A stretch of DNA of 64,000 nucleotides from Lepas anatifera (taxonomy: Eukaryota > Arthropoda > Thecostraca > Lepadidae), in NCBI GenBank assembly GCA_034440635.1, contig JAOTON010000967.1:630501-694500 (forward strand), written 5' to 3'. The notes below the pieces were generated by a model. The model did no database searches, was not told where the DNA came from, and was given only the letters and a program-made list of their open reading frames with translations. Of this stretch, positions 37,248 through 48,700 are shown one piece after another. Every line of letters begins with the position of its first letter. The first letter of the stretch is position 1. A program made the position numbers and the translations under genes.

Positions 37248-39035
37248 TTAAAGGGAATGTGGCACCTTCACAACATGATTTTAACTGAGATAGCCAAGCA
37301 AGATACCTTTACTTAAAGGTACGTTCAAGAAGGATTCCTCCACGCCCGAGTGACTTCACCCGGGCGTGGAGGAATTCCTTCACCATTGGGTCCTGTGTTA
37401 AACTGCTGCTAATGGCACTTCCCGCTTACGAGTTTGTGAGAATACACGGGAATCAAGTTTATACCAAATGCATTGGATAAGCATTTTACGTTGGATTCTG
37501 AACCTTTTTTTGCAAAAATTTGGATATTAAATCATTTAATTTTCCGATGTTATATGCTACGAGGTGTGACGTCACATCCGGTGGTCTGCGCTTGCTGTTG
37601 GAGGGGGCTGATAGCCAAGTTGTAATCAGTTTCGAGTCGGTCGCTCACAGGGGGAAGACGTGTTTTCGATGCTGAAGAAATTAACGAAATGTAACCTGTT
37701 TTAACCTAAACTCGGAGTCGATACTACGATGGTGTATTGCTACTCTTCTAGGCTATATCATGATTTAATTTTCATTCGCGTCAAACACTTGTGGGAGGAG
37801 ATACAGCAAGATAAAATACGGAATATTTCCTGACTTTTGGTCGTCCATCATTATTTAGCAGCTTAATTTTTCGCTTGATTTTTCGCTGCGACTCACGTGA
37901 TTTTTAGTGCCGCTTGGAAAAAGAAGTATCCGGATCAGAAACTGAAAATATTGTCCGCTGCCAAGGTTCGCCTTGAAGGCCTTGACCGGCTTATATCATT
38001 TCCAGACTAAACTTATAATACAAGATTCAAGATGCATACAACTTGAAGGCAAGGTTAATAGAGGAACACAGAAAAAGTGATGTATAACTTGAAGACAACA
38101 TTTTAAAGGAAAACAGAAATACCCCAGGAGCACACATATTGGAACAACTGTAGTTTGAGAGCACCTACACCATTTGCATGTGGAGTGGCCTCTCAGGATA
38201 TGTATCAACCGAACATTCAACATCATCATCTTTTAAGACCTGAGAAACGAAAACGAGGAATCACGAAGACAAAAGCGAAGAATGAGAAGAGAGACCAGTC
38301 GACAAATAACGAGAATAATTCATCATCACCGTCATCGTCACGCCTTGTTTGTTTGTTGTTTTCCATGTTTTTTTCACTGGATCCCTTCATCAAGTCCCAC
38401 TACCTCACTCCATGGGTTGAGCGCGGCGCCTGTGGCGACCCTCCCCGTGGATAATCCTTGTCCTTCCCCATCAACCATCCTATCCTTATCCTTATCCTAC
38501 AGTGTGTTTTTGCTTAAGTTTGTCATTTACATGTCCCTCATCTTCATTACGACCGGCGTCAGAATAGCCACATGGATAGTGGAGATGCTGTGTATGTCAA
38601 ATATATAAATATATAAATATATGTAAAGCAGGTCGGAAAACCCGGTACTCCATATTTCATTTGTCTTGGAACTCGATATTTCCGTAGAAAAAAGCTAAAA
38701 CCTACCGACACCAGCCCCCATCAGCCCCCATCAGCCCCCGTCGCCGGCGGCCATCGTTGTGAGCTACTGGTGTGACGACATATGCTGACGTCACGATGAG
38801 CATCAGGCAATCGAAGCCCTTGAAGCGTTTCAAGTATGGTAGTGGGTGCCAGATCGTGACATCATCCACAGTCTGATATTTATTTCTTTTTCTAGAGGAG
38901 TATTTTTAAAAACCAAATATTGAGCTTATTGTACATTTTTCAGAGAAATCATGTGTGGTTTCATTATTTTTGGCTAAAAGTACGCCTAATTACACTAAAT
39001 TCCAGGATTCGACCAAGGTGCCACATTCCCTTTAA
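37248..39035 (-). mobile_element. TTAA MITE, AGGGAATG family, copy 3, split by an insertion
   Basis: TTAA plus AGGGAATGTGGCACC starts at 37,248, and the matching right end plus TTAA closes at 39,035. Orientation is opposite to the copies at 3,235-4,149. After about 47 bp of left end, collinearity breaks at about 37,298 and resumes at about 38,622 within TGTAAAGCAGGTCGG. Confidence 0.8.
37299..38622. other. Insertion of about 1.3 kb within the MITE, with a strong hairpin
   Basis: Not present in the other copies of the MITE. Near its left side, 37,332-37,382, is a near-perfect hairpin with arms about 20 bp long (GGATTCCTCCACGCCCG pairing with CGGGCGTGGAGGAATTCC) around a 12-base loop. The right part has a CCTTATCCTTATCC tract (about 38,478-38,500) resembling 62,200-62,235. 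No family is recognised and no duplication is evident. Confidence 0.5.
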
Positions 39036-39055
39036 GAGTGGTATATAGGGAACAT

Positions 39056-39928
39056 TTAATACGCATATTGACGGGGGTCCGAACCACCTTTGCTTGGAGG
39101 GTGGGGGCGGGTACCCTCCCTCCCCCCACGATCTCGAGGACCACGCTAGGTAGCGAACAACGGTAAACGGGGTTGGATAGCCCATACAATTCTCTATGGA
39201 AAACATTTGTACCTTTTTCAGGTCACATTTAAGGTCAGTAGAGATCAAGGCATACCACCATAGAGATAACATCTAGATGAAGGCTTTTAGCTATACATCT
39301 GAATTAGTAAAGATAGAGCAAAGCAATCTTAACATTGGAATCCTGGCAGCAAAGCGAATCGAATGTTGTATACTATGACCTTGCTAGGTCAAATCAGGTG
39401 AGATAAAATTTGACCTGACTTGAGGTCAGGTCAAAGTCAAATTGGTTCAAAATATATATCATTAGAACCACAAGGATGAGGCGAACCTAATGTCGTTAAA
39501 ATAAAATATCTACATCCATCCATTACCAAGTTATTCAGTTTAAACCATGTTCCCATGTATTTTCAATGGAGAGGTCATGGCTTGTACCTGACCTTAGGTC
39601 ATCGATACAAAAGAATACCGGAGACAAAAGAATGATACAAAGAATACATATTTTGTTGAAATCGGTAGGCCCATTATGTTTCATGAGCTTCAACTGGATA
39701 GATGCACCCTGTTCTGACTAATGCTTTCTTAAACTTATTTTAGATGAGATCACTTGACCTGCACTGGTGACCTGACCTGAAATGACCCAACCTTAAAATT
39801 TTGACAAAAGTTATAATAATGATAAAAAAGGCATACCAAGTATGGCGGCGCTGCGCGCCGCCGTTTTTATTCCGTCTCCGAAAAACCCGGGGGGGGCGGT
39901 ACCCACCCCTCGTCAATTCGCGTGTTAA
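39056..39928 (-). mobile_element. TTAA MITE, CACGCGCATTGACGG family, copy 5 (diverged)
   Basis: Bounded by TTAA at 39,056-39,059 and 39,925-39,928, with degenerate ends (TACGCATATTGACGGGGG and CTCGTCAATTCGCGTG). It is the most diverged of the five copies, so probably the oldest. It ends about 195 bp upstream of gene A and may have displaced or supplied its upstream region. Confidence 0.8.
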
Positions 39929-40122
39929 CAATGAGATTTGTCAGTCTAAAAGTGCACATCTCTAGGCCAGTCTGCCAAAAATGGCAATGACTGCATTGAG
40001 ATTTTGGGGTTGCTCATCCAGGATCCGTGATGTATTAATCGCTTCTTCTGAAAGTTTGTCCTCACGAGACCAGCTATGTTTTCACCACACAGATTCCGTG
40101 CAACAACAAAGTGTACTTTCAG

Positions 40123-42487
40123 GCGTTCGTGTGTTCGATCTGCTCCATTGCCTATGGAACTTTCAACAAGCTAAGTTCTCATCTGTGGAAGCACGCAGCC
40201 GAGCCATTGTTTGTGTTGGACTGTCTTTACTGCTCTAGGTCATTTAAGTCCAAGCGCTATTGGACACTACATATTCGTCGGAGACATTCTACCCTCATCG
40301 TTGAGTCGGGTGCTGACGGAAATGCTCCTCATCCTGGGGAAACTCAAGAACGAAATTATTTACATAGTCCTGCTGTAAGGGAAGAGGATCAAACGGACTC
40401 CAACTTGGGCAGCACATCTACTCAAGAGAATGCCGCTCAGAGGACAACGTTAGATACCGAAAATCAGCTGGCCTCAGGCCCAAGAAGCAATGCTGATGTC
40501 GATTTTAAAAGTTTCTTCAACAGTTTGGTGACCCAGGGAAATGTCAGCAAGAAGGCCTCTCTCGAGGTCGCCAGATTTGTGAGGTCGGCATGTATAAGGG
40601 CTGTGGAAGATTCTAGGGAGAACCCGAATACAAATATTCATGAACTACAAACAATTGCTGAGTGCAGTAAATTCCTGAGCGTGCGTAACATTGATAATGC
40701 CAGTACAAAACATCTGTCGTATATACGACCAACAACTGTTCACTTGGGTAGAACAACTGTAGGAACTGTAAAGTCGTACCAATATATACCTCTCAACGAG
40801 ACTCTGACTGAGTTGTTCAAGCACAAAACAGTATTGGACTGGTAATTAAAACTTCCTAGCTGCTCCTCTTCAGATATTATCGGGGATTTTTATACTCGTC
40901 CGTTTCATAAAGCCAACTTAAACAGGGTACAGATTATACTATATGCAGATGACTTCGGAGTATCAAATCCTCTGGGAAACAAGACCAAAAAGTACCAATT
41001 GACTGGGATATACTTTGCCCTGGGCTACCCTGGTTTGCGATCACAGCGGAAACACATCTTTTTGTTGGCTTTGTTGCGCAGCTCGTACTTTAAGGGACAC
41101 CGTCAACAGATATTTGGACGTATCAAAGACGAGCTACGGATTCTCGAGGATCACGGTTTTGATGTGCCCCATGGCAATACTGTTTTGTGTGTGAAAGGTT
41201 GTGTAACATTTGTTGTAGCAGATAACCTAGCAGCGCATAGCCTCGCGGGGTTTACTCAATGCTTTTATCGGTCTGGAAGAATTTGCCGCTTTTGCACAGT
41301 GAAGACAAGTGATCTGAACAACAAGCTCACCTCTGCCGAGCTTGAACTGCGGAGTGAGAGTGATTATGATCGGGAAATAAGTGTCTTGCGGGAAAGGGAC
41401 TTTCCTGTGAACCTCTGCTCGCAATTTGGGATCAAGCATTCATGCCTGCTTAGTGGTTTAAGAACATTCCATGTGATAAGTAGCCTGCCTCCTGACATTG
41501 CTCATGATTTGAATGAAGGAGTCCTGCCTGCGGTCATTTCGCAAGTCGTGCAAGCAGTCGTGGAAAAGAAATATGTTTTGTTTGATGACATCAACAATGC
41601 AATCGCGACGTTTCCTTATAGTGCACGGGATCGGACCAACAAACCCCAACCTCTAATCAGGAAGGGAGCAAAGGTCACAGTACGTGAGACTGCAGCTGAA
41701 GCTTTCAACTTAGCAAATCTGCTTCCACTTGCAATCGGACACAAAATACCTGAGGATTGCTTCGAGTGGCTTGTTCTCACCAAACTGGTGCATTTACTCC
41801 GAGCTTTGAACGTCGATCGCACAGACGAGAATTCAGTTGCACAGCTGCAATTTGATATAGAGTTTTGGCTGCAACTCTTCGTTAAAACATTTCCGTCATT
41901 CAAAATTACACCAAAGTTTCACTATATGTTGCATTATCCGGCTCAAATTCTGAAACATGGGTGCTTAGTTTTCTATCGTACTCTGAGGTTTGAAAGTAAG
42001 CACTGTCAGCTCAAGGAATATATTCGAGGATCAAAAAATCGTAAGAACGTTACGAAATCAATGGCAACAAAGCATCAACAACAGTTGGCGACAGAGCTCG
42101 AAGACCCTTCATTTTTCACTCCTGAGAGTAGTTTTGTGAAATCTGATACAGACCAGTCTCTACCAGACATCATCCCGAGAAGCGCAGACGTTTCTGTACG
42201 AGCATGTGTGATGGGCACACGATACAGTAAGGGGTGATGTTTTGGCCTACAGTTCCGGCGAAGAGCCACAGCTTGGCCAGGTTGCGTATGTGCTGTACCA
42301 TGATGATACCTTCAAGTTTGTGTGTGAGTGTTTGCGTATTGTAAAATTCGATAGCCACCGGATGTGTTACCGGGTGGAAAAGACTGGGAAGATGTGCTTA
42401 GTGCCTCAGGAAACGCTCGTACACTATGAACCAATGAGCATGTATAAGGCATGTTTCGTCGTGCCTCACTGCGTTCTACCTCTTTAA
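40123..42487 (+). pseudogene. Gene A: C2H2 zinc finger plus CACTA/TNP2-like transposase, broken twice
   Basis: The coding region opens after a plausible acceptor (TGTACTTTCAG at 40,112-40,122); an upstream start is unclear. Two C2H2 fingers come first (CSIC...HLWKH and CLYC...HIRRRH, 40,130-40,290). The transposase-like core holds YADDFGVSNPLG (about 40,942), VADNLAAHS (about 41,215), CRFC (about 41,283), HDLNEG (about 41,503), PKFHYMLHYP (about 41,911) and RFESKHCQLKE (about 41,988). I read DDF, ADN and the NEG glutamate as a possible DDE triad. A TAA at 40,843 interrupts an otherwise continuous frame. An extra G in GGGG at 42,231-42,234 shifts the frame, and the C-terminal domain (GEEPQLGQV...) continues one frame over to TAA at 42,485. 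Otherwise intronless. The transposon or domesticated origin and the family name are from memory of motifs. Confidence 0.75.
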
Positions 42488-42494
42488 GGACATC

Positions 42495-42796
42495 ATGCTG
42501 ACATTCCTCGTGGCCCACGAAGCCAGTAAGCGTGTTGTTCATATCAATGAAAAAGACTTACTGCCATCGGAAGTGCGAAAAACATTCTCGCTGGCCTCCG
42601 ACCAGGAGTTCGTCATCCAGCTTTACGATGAGATGTTTAAAGACTATGTTGACTGTGACATAAGAGACATTACTGACATGTCGAAGCTGAGAGTAGTCCA
42701 AATAGGTCTGGAGGATAGCCTGGCGCCGCTTAATCAAGATCGTCGTGCAGAAACCCCAGATACAGAGCCTATCAGCCAGTCTCCAATGGAAGACAG
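42495..42796 (+). CDS. Gene B exon E1
   Basis: Starts at ATG 42,495, seven bases after the TAA of gene A, and ends at a strong donor (GACAG|GTGAGA) in phase 2. It reads RVVHINEKDLLPSEV, QLYDEMFKDYVD and MSKLRVVQ, the strand-helix-acidic-strand rhythm of PB1/ubiquitin-like domains. An acceptor-like TTCTACCTCTTTAAG just before the ATG means it could alternatively be an internal exon. Confidence 0.6.
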
Positions 42797-45700
42797 GTGA
42801 GAGCTAGTTAGTACTTTTTAAGGAGCTTTTATAAAGGCAGCGGCTGTTCTTTTTTGTCAAAAGCTCTGCTACTGTTTTCATTTTGGAATTTAATGGCTGA
42901 TACAATGAGCGTAGCGTAGTGTTAAAAAACCGGTAAAGTAAACAAGTATAATAATTGTGTACCTATGTATCGACCCACCAGCTGACAATGTGAAATGGTT
43001 TTGCTAACTCGTTCACTCAGTAAGTTTCGGGAGCGTCAGGATGTTCCTTGGTTGGAGTTAGAAAACTAGCCCTGAATGATCCAACAGAAGAAGGGCATGT
43101 TTCATATTAAGGATTTGAAGTTTAATCTAGCTTATGGGGCTAATTGGAGTGTCAAATCAGTCTCTCTTGTGTTAACTTTGTTATTGCTACTTTCGCTGTC
43201 ATTGGAATTAATTCCCTCCGTCCCCCATACCATTTCCGGAAATTAACTCTGTTGTTTGGAAGGTTCCAAGGTTTTGACTAAGCCAGAATACGGTACTGTT
43301 AAGAATTTTATCCCGGAAACTTTAAAATTATTCTACGGGACAAGATCGTACGTTTCCTTCAAAACCTATTGTATCACAACATGAACAACTTTTGTCTCTT
43401 ATCAAACCGACAAATTTGTTTATTGTTTATTAAGCTTTCATGAGCAACAGGTATACGGACCCAATTATAGCTCGAGTCATTTGAATCAAAATATTGACAT
43501 TACATGAACAGTTACATACAAAGTATACAAGATGACACTAAAAAATATACGTAAGACTAGGTGCAAAAACACTTAAAAATATAAAATGTGTGCAAAACGG
43601 CACGATTAAAATCATTTTTCAGTGCAGGGCCAGCTGTCTGACATATTCCCGAGTCTGCGTTCTAAAATGCTCAAAAGAGCAACTGAAAGGGTCGGACTCG
43701 GGACGCCCTGCCACATAAGAATTAATTTGTTACTCTCACCTCCGTTGATTCCTCCCGACACTCCTTGTTCAAGTGAAGAAGTGATTTGTTTATATGAACT
43801 TTGTCCACATTATTTAAAATTCGATTTTGTAAGTCGTAATCTCATTTGAGCCATCAGTGGACTTGTTACAGAAACCCCGACCCCAGCATACGAAAGAGCA
43901 ACTTCTCCAATGAAGGGTTGATTTGGAAGCCAAAGTAGCATTCCACAAAGCACAGGGACTGGCGCCCCGCTCAGGTCACACTCTCACAAGTCAGTTGCCA
44001 GCTGTTCTGGTCGGGTAAATATTGTTTTCAGGAGCGTCTCAAGAGAATTGATCTCAAGCCTGAACAAGTGTACACACACTGTCACTATGTTTCTGAACAG
44101 CGGACCGGACCCCAACGCTCTACTGACTGAGCTACCGGGGCGGCAATGTGCATGATGGTCGCACATGTGTAGAACATGAGAGTGAAAAATAACTTCCTTT
44201 TATTTCTTCCGACAGAAGCCCCAGCTCATCGGCCTCTGCAGCCGGAGCAGCAATGGACGGAGCCCACCGGGCTCGCCTGCACGAGGACCGCAGCTCATCG
44301 GCCTCTGCAGCCGGAGCAGCACTGGACGGAGCCCACCGGGCTCGCCTGCACGAGGACCGCAGCTCATCGGCCTCTGCAGCCGGAGCAGCACTGGACGGAG
44401 CCCACCGGGCTCGCCTGCACGAGGACCGCAGCTCATCGGTCTCTGCAGCCGGAGCAGCACTGGACGGAGCCCACCGGGCTCGCCTGCACGAGGACCGCAG
44501 CTCATCGGCCTCTGCAGCCGGAGCAGCACTGGACGGAGCCCACCGGGCTCGCCTGCACGAGGACCGCAGCTCATCGGCCTCTGCAGCCGGAGCAGCACTG
44601 GACGGAGCCCACCGGGCTCGCCTGCACGAGGACCGCAGCTCATCGGCCTCTGCAGCCGGAGCAGCACTTGACGGAGCCCACCGGGCTCGCCTGCACGAGT
44701 ACCCCAGCTCATCGGCCTCTGCAGCCGGAGCAGCACTGGACGGAGCCCACCGGGCTCGCCTGCACGAGGACCGCAGCTCATCGGTCTCTGCAGCCGGAGC
44801 AGCACTGGACGGAGCCCACCGGGCTCGCCTGCACGAGGACCGCAGCTCATCGGCCTCTGCAGCCGGAGCAGCACTGGACGGAGCCCACCGGGCTCGCCTG
44901 CACGAGTACCCCAGCTCATCGGTCTCTGCAGCCGGAGCAGCAATGGACGGAGCCCACCGGGCTCGCCTGCAGGTAATGAAATTACTATAATCAGTGATTC
45001 GTATAGACTAACTACCACAGTTCTCGTTTTTTCGTCATCCGATATAGGAGCAGAGACCCCCATCCCCACAGACAGTAGCACGCTAGGTACAAGAACACCA
45101 TGTGAGCTCATTTCGGCTGTATTATATCGACGTTTGCTCCGACATGTGCGAGCTCAGGTATACATGCCTTATTACTTGTATATGCAATTCTGTGTAGATA
45201 GGGAGCAATCTGCACGTTGGGATCTATGGCTGGCTTCTCCTTGGACACCACAAATAATGTGCGTGTAACGTTTCGCTTTTGTCGATATATTTTTGCACTA
45301 AAATTAAATGATTTGTATTGGGTATACTTTCTCTCTCTCAAAATAGTAGCCATTTATCACTTACCCTAGCGGGCGTGGCTGGTTTTATCTGCTCCCTAGA
45401 ACACCAGGCTGACGAAATATTGCATAGAAGCTGTTCTATGAGTTACGAGAACAGCCTTGACATAGCACTCAAACGGGAAGGAAAGAAATTGCTCGCTATG
45501 GTCAGAAAGTGGTTTCCCAAGTGATCACATACCATCAGTTAAAAAAACTGTATTCTCAGAGTGTTCCGGATGAACTCATGGTGGATGTAAGGCAACTCGG
45601 GCCAAAGCTGCGAGCTGCTCTGGCTGGACCCGAGCGTCTTCGCCCGCAACTTTGGCCAGCTCTGGTTCAAGCGGTCTTCGACCAAGATATAATCAGTTCG

Positions 45701-48700
45701 AGGTAGGTAGTACAATTTTGTTTGTTATAAATTCAGTGTTTCGTTGTAAGTAAATGGTACTTTTTCCCGGTTGCTCCCATCCCTGCTCAACGGTTTTCTA
45801 AAAAATCAAAAATAATATACAGGCTGCAAGACTTAAACCGAATCGGATGAAATACGTAACTATGTTTTTACTCATTGGTGAACTTTGCCCCCCTCCCCTC
45901 TCACCATTGAGAATAGTCCAGACGATGCCGGGTCATTCTTTCAAATTTGGCTAAGCAGAACTTCTGTGCGTCACCGTTTCTCTGTCCATCTCTGAGAAAT
46001 AGGTAGTGGTACTTTGGGACCACCATCGCCACTTTGAACATGTCTGTCACTGCTGGCATCTTCATTTTGAACATGTCTGTATCAGCTGGCTTATAAGCAA
46101 CACACGATTCGCCTTTTGATGTGAGACAACAAAGCAAAACATTTTTTCAGTGAGACGACTGCCAAGCGCAACTACCTCAAGGTCGCGTGCTGTCTCCTGG
46201 ATCAGTTTGGTGACTCGGTTCGTGTCTCGAGCTCGCTCTTCCTAACACTGGTGAGTACAGGGTGTTTGTGTCAACACTGACACATTTTAATATTTCGCTG
46301 TACCCACTGATATTTATTTCAACAGACCCAAATCTCAGTGATACCATAAAACTATACTCATACATTTTCTGTGCATTTCCAACTAACCGTGAAAGACTCT
46401 GCCGGAACTTGAACCCGCGTACAAGGAGTTGTTGCAACCACCCTAAGGTTTTCCTACCCTATGGGGCATTCACTGCGCGTGTTTTGAGAAAAAATTGTTT
46501 TTACCTTACAAGGTCAGGGAGCTATGACCTTTGACCTGGGAGCTTGTTGGGGCGATTTAGGTATATTTTGGAGACTTTCCGCCGTTCATTCCGCATGCAT
46601 TTTACCGGGATGCTTCCTATTGACGTTTTAGGAACAACTTTGACATTTAAGACCCACATGAACTTGATTGATCTTCATTGACCTTGCCTGACCTTGAATG
46701 GCCTGTCCCGTGACTTGAGTTAAAAGATACAAAGTTTTGGATTTTGGGGTCAAAACTTACTGATATTATTTTTAGTGCTGAATTCGAATTCAGCACTAAA
46801 ATAAAAACCAGACATATTGGACACAATTTATTTTTACTGGTCTGTGTCCTTTGACAATTGAGCTCACCTTGCGCCTTACCTGTACACTGTCACGTCACAT
46901 AGGTAGTATAGCACATTGATCTAAACGTGAGTGTCTGTTTGTTACTTTAATGGACATACAAACTTGATTTGTTTCCCAAATTCCGGTCAATAGCAGCTAG
47001 AACAACAACAAAACTGGCCAAAAAGACGACAATCAGGGCATTAACCAGACCTGGAAGGTGACCTGTTACATAATGTCAAAAATTACGTATCCATCGCGAG
47101 TACTCGTGACGACTAACACGTCGGTCTTTACCATAGAGCTCTACGGCAATTAGGGGCCAATCGCGAAGGGTGGTCGCAACAACCCCCCCCTCCCCTGTAC
47201 GGGCGGAGGTGGCGAAAACCAGAGTGAGTGCGAGGGTTAACTTGCTTTTTGTTTTCATAAGGAGGACATCACACAGAAGTTGAGGAACAAACTGAGAAAC
47301 GACAGGTATCGGGAGAAACAAGATCACGATGATCAGCAGCCCAGTGCGAAGAGGAAAGCTCCTATGAAGGACCTGCCTGGGTACCTACCGACACTCAGCA
47401 AGTCATCCGAAGCTGTGGTTCGCGACCTACAACGTCTACAACGGAACGGAGCCGTCCCACCGGAGGAAGCAGAGCAGCTTAAAGAATCGACTTTCGCTGA
47501 GCGCAGGCGGCTGACAGTTTCTGCAAAACTCCCAGTGTGGAGACTGCAACAAAAAGCACCTTGGCTCTTCAGCAAACAGGAGGTGAGTAAAAAGCCAATA
47601 TTATGAATGAACGATTCCCGAAGAATGCCATTGAAAACTTTTCAGGGCCGAAGTGATATTAATTGTTCAACCACTTCTAAACGGAAGAGGGATGATCGTG
47701 TAGTCACAGGCTTGCATGCGATGGGATATTGGATGAGAATTATGAAACGATATTTGATAACACGAAATGGGACGAGTTTTCAAAGATTTAGCTAGATATG
47801 GGATGAAATAGGACGAATTTTTTTCCCAATTACGCCGTAAAAATTGAGAATGGACCAGAATCGGCCCACTTTTGATAAATCCTCAGGGATTGAATAGAAT
47901 GGGACAGCCCAAAATAGTACAAAACGGGATGGAAGCTACAAAAAAATATCACATGATGATGGCTACTATTAAGCTGGCATAGTTTCTAACGTCCTTTAAT
48001 TTGAATATTGGGTCTTGAAGGCGTCAGGCGGACGTCGCGAAGCGTCCTCTCTTACAGGAGAGGTGACCCCAAGCATCATGGATTTATTCATATGTATGTA
48101 CTTGAGGCCCTCGGAATACAATACTAATAGAGGCCACTAATTCAACAAAAGACGGTATCAAACGCACACTAGACTATTGACTGCAATATTATGTAAAGCG
48201 AAGCTGAACATTTGGCTTGTCCCAACGTGTGGGCTCCCAAAACCTTGAGACTAATCACAAGGTCAGGGATAGAACGCCACCTTCCAATCTGGCTCCCATC
48301 GAAAAGGTTTGTGGTAATACTCCTGCATGTTGAATGTAGTAGTTACAAAGCCGGTGGACTATCCTATGTCTGAATGAAAGCCAAATTCTAATTGTGTGCT
48401 ATTTATACCTATCGTTTGTTGCACGTTTGGCGTCTTTCACTATTTTTTTTTTAGGCGGACGAAATTTTTGCTGACGAGAGAGGATCTGTCAACTGCAGCT
48501 GATTACTTATGGGGGGGTGTGGAGGGGCCGAAAATTGCTGATGATTTTTTAGAAAAGGATGGAGGGTCTAAGCACTTCGTCAATTGTTTCTGGAATCATA
48601 TGTAAGAGCCCCCTATATCTGTAAATTTCGACTTTTATAACATGGCTCTGTTCCCATGATTATAATTATGCTCGGGCCTTTTCGACGCACCAACTTTCTT

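Noticed and set aside
40842..40873. 32-bp GT-AG intron in gene A
   Set aside because: Far shorter than usual introns, and splicing it would create a TGA codon; the frame is already continuous apart from one TAA.
44200..45111. 303-residue minus-strand frame over the 69-bp repeat
   Set aside because: A period divisible by three keeps this frame open by default. Splice signals at both edges are on the plus strand.
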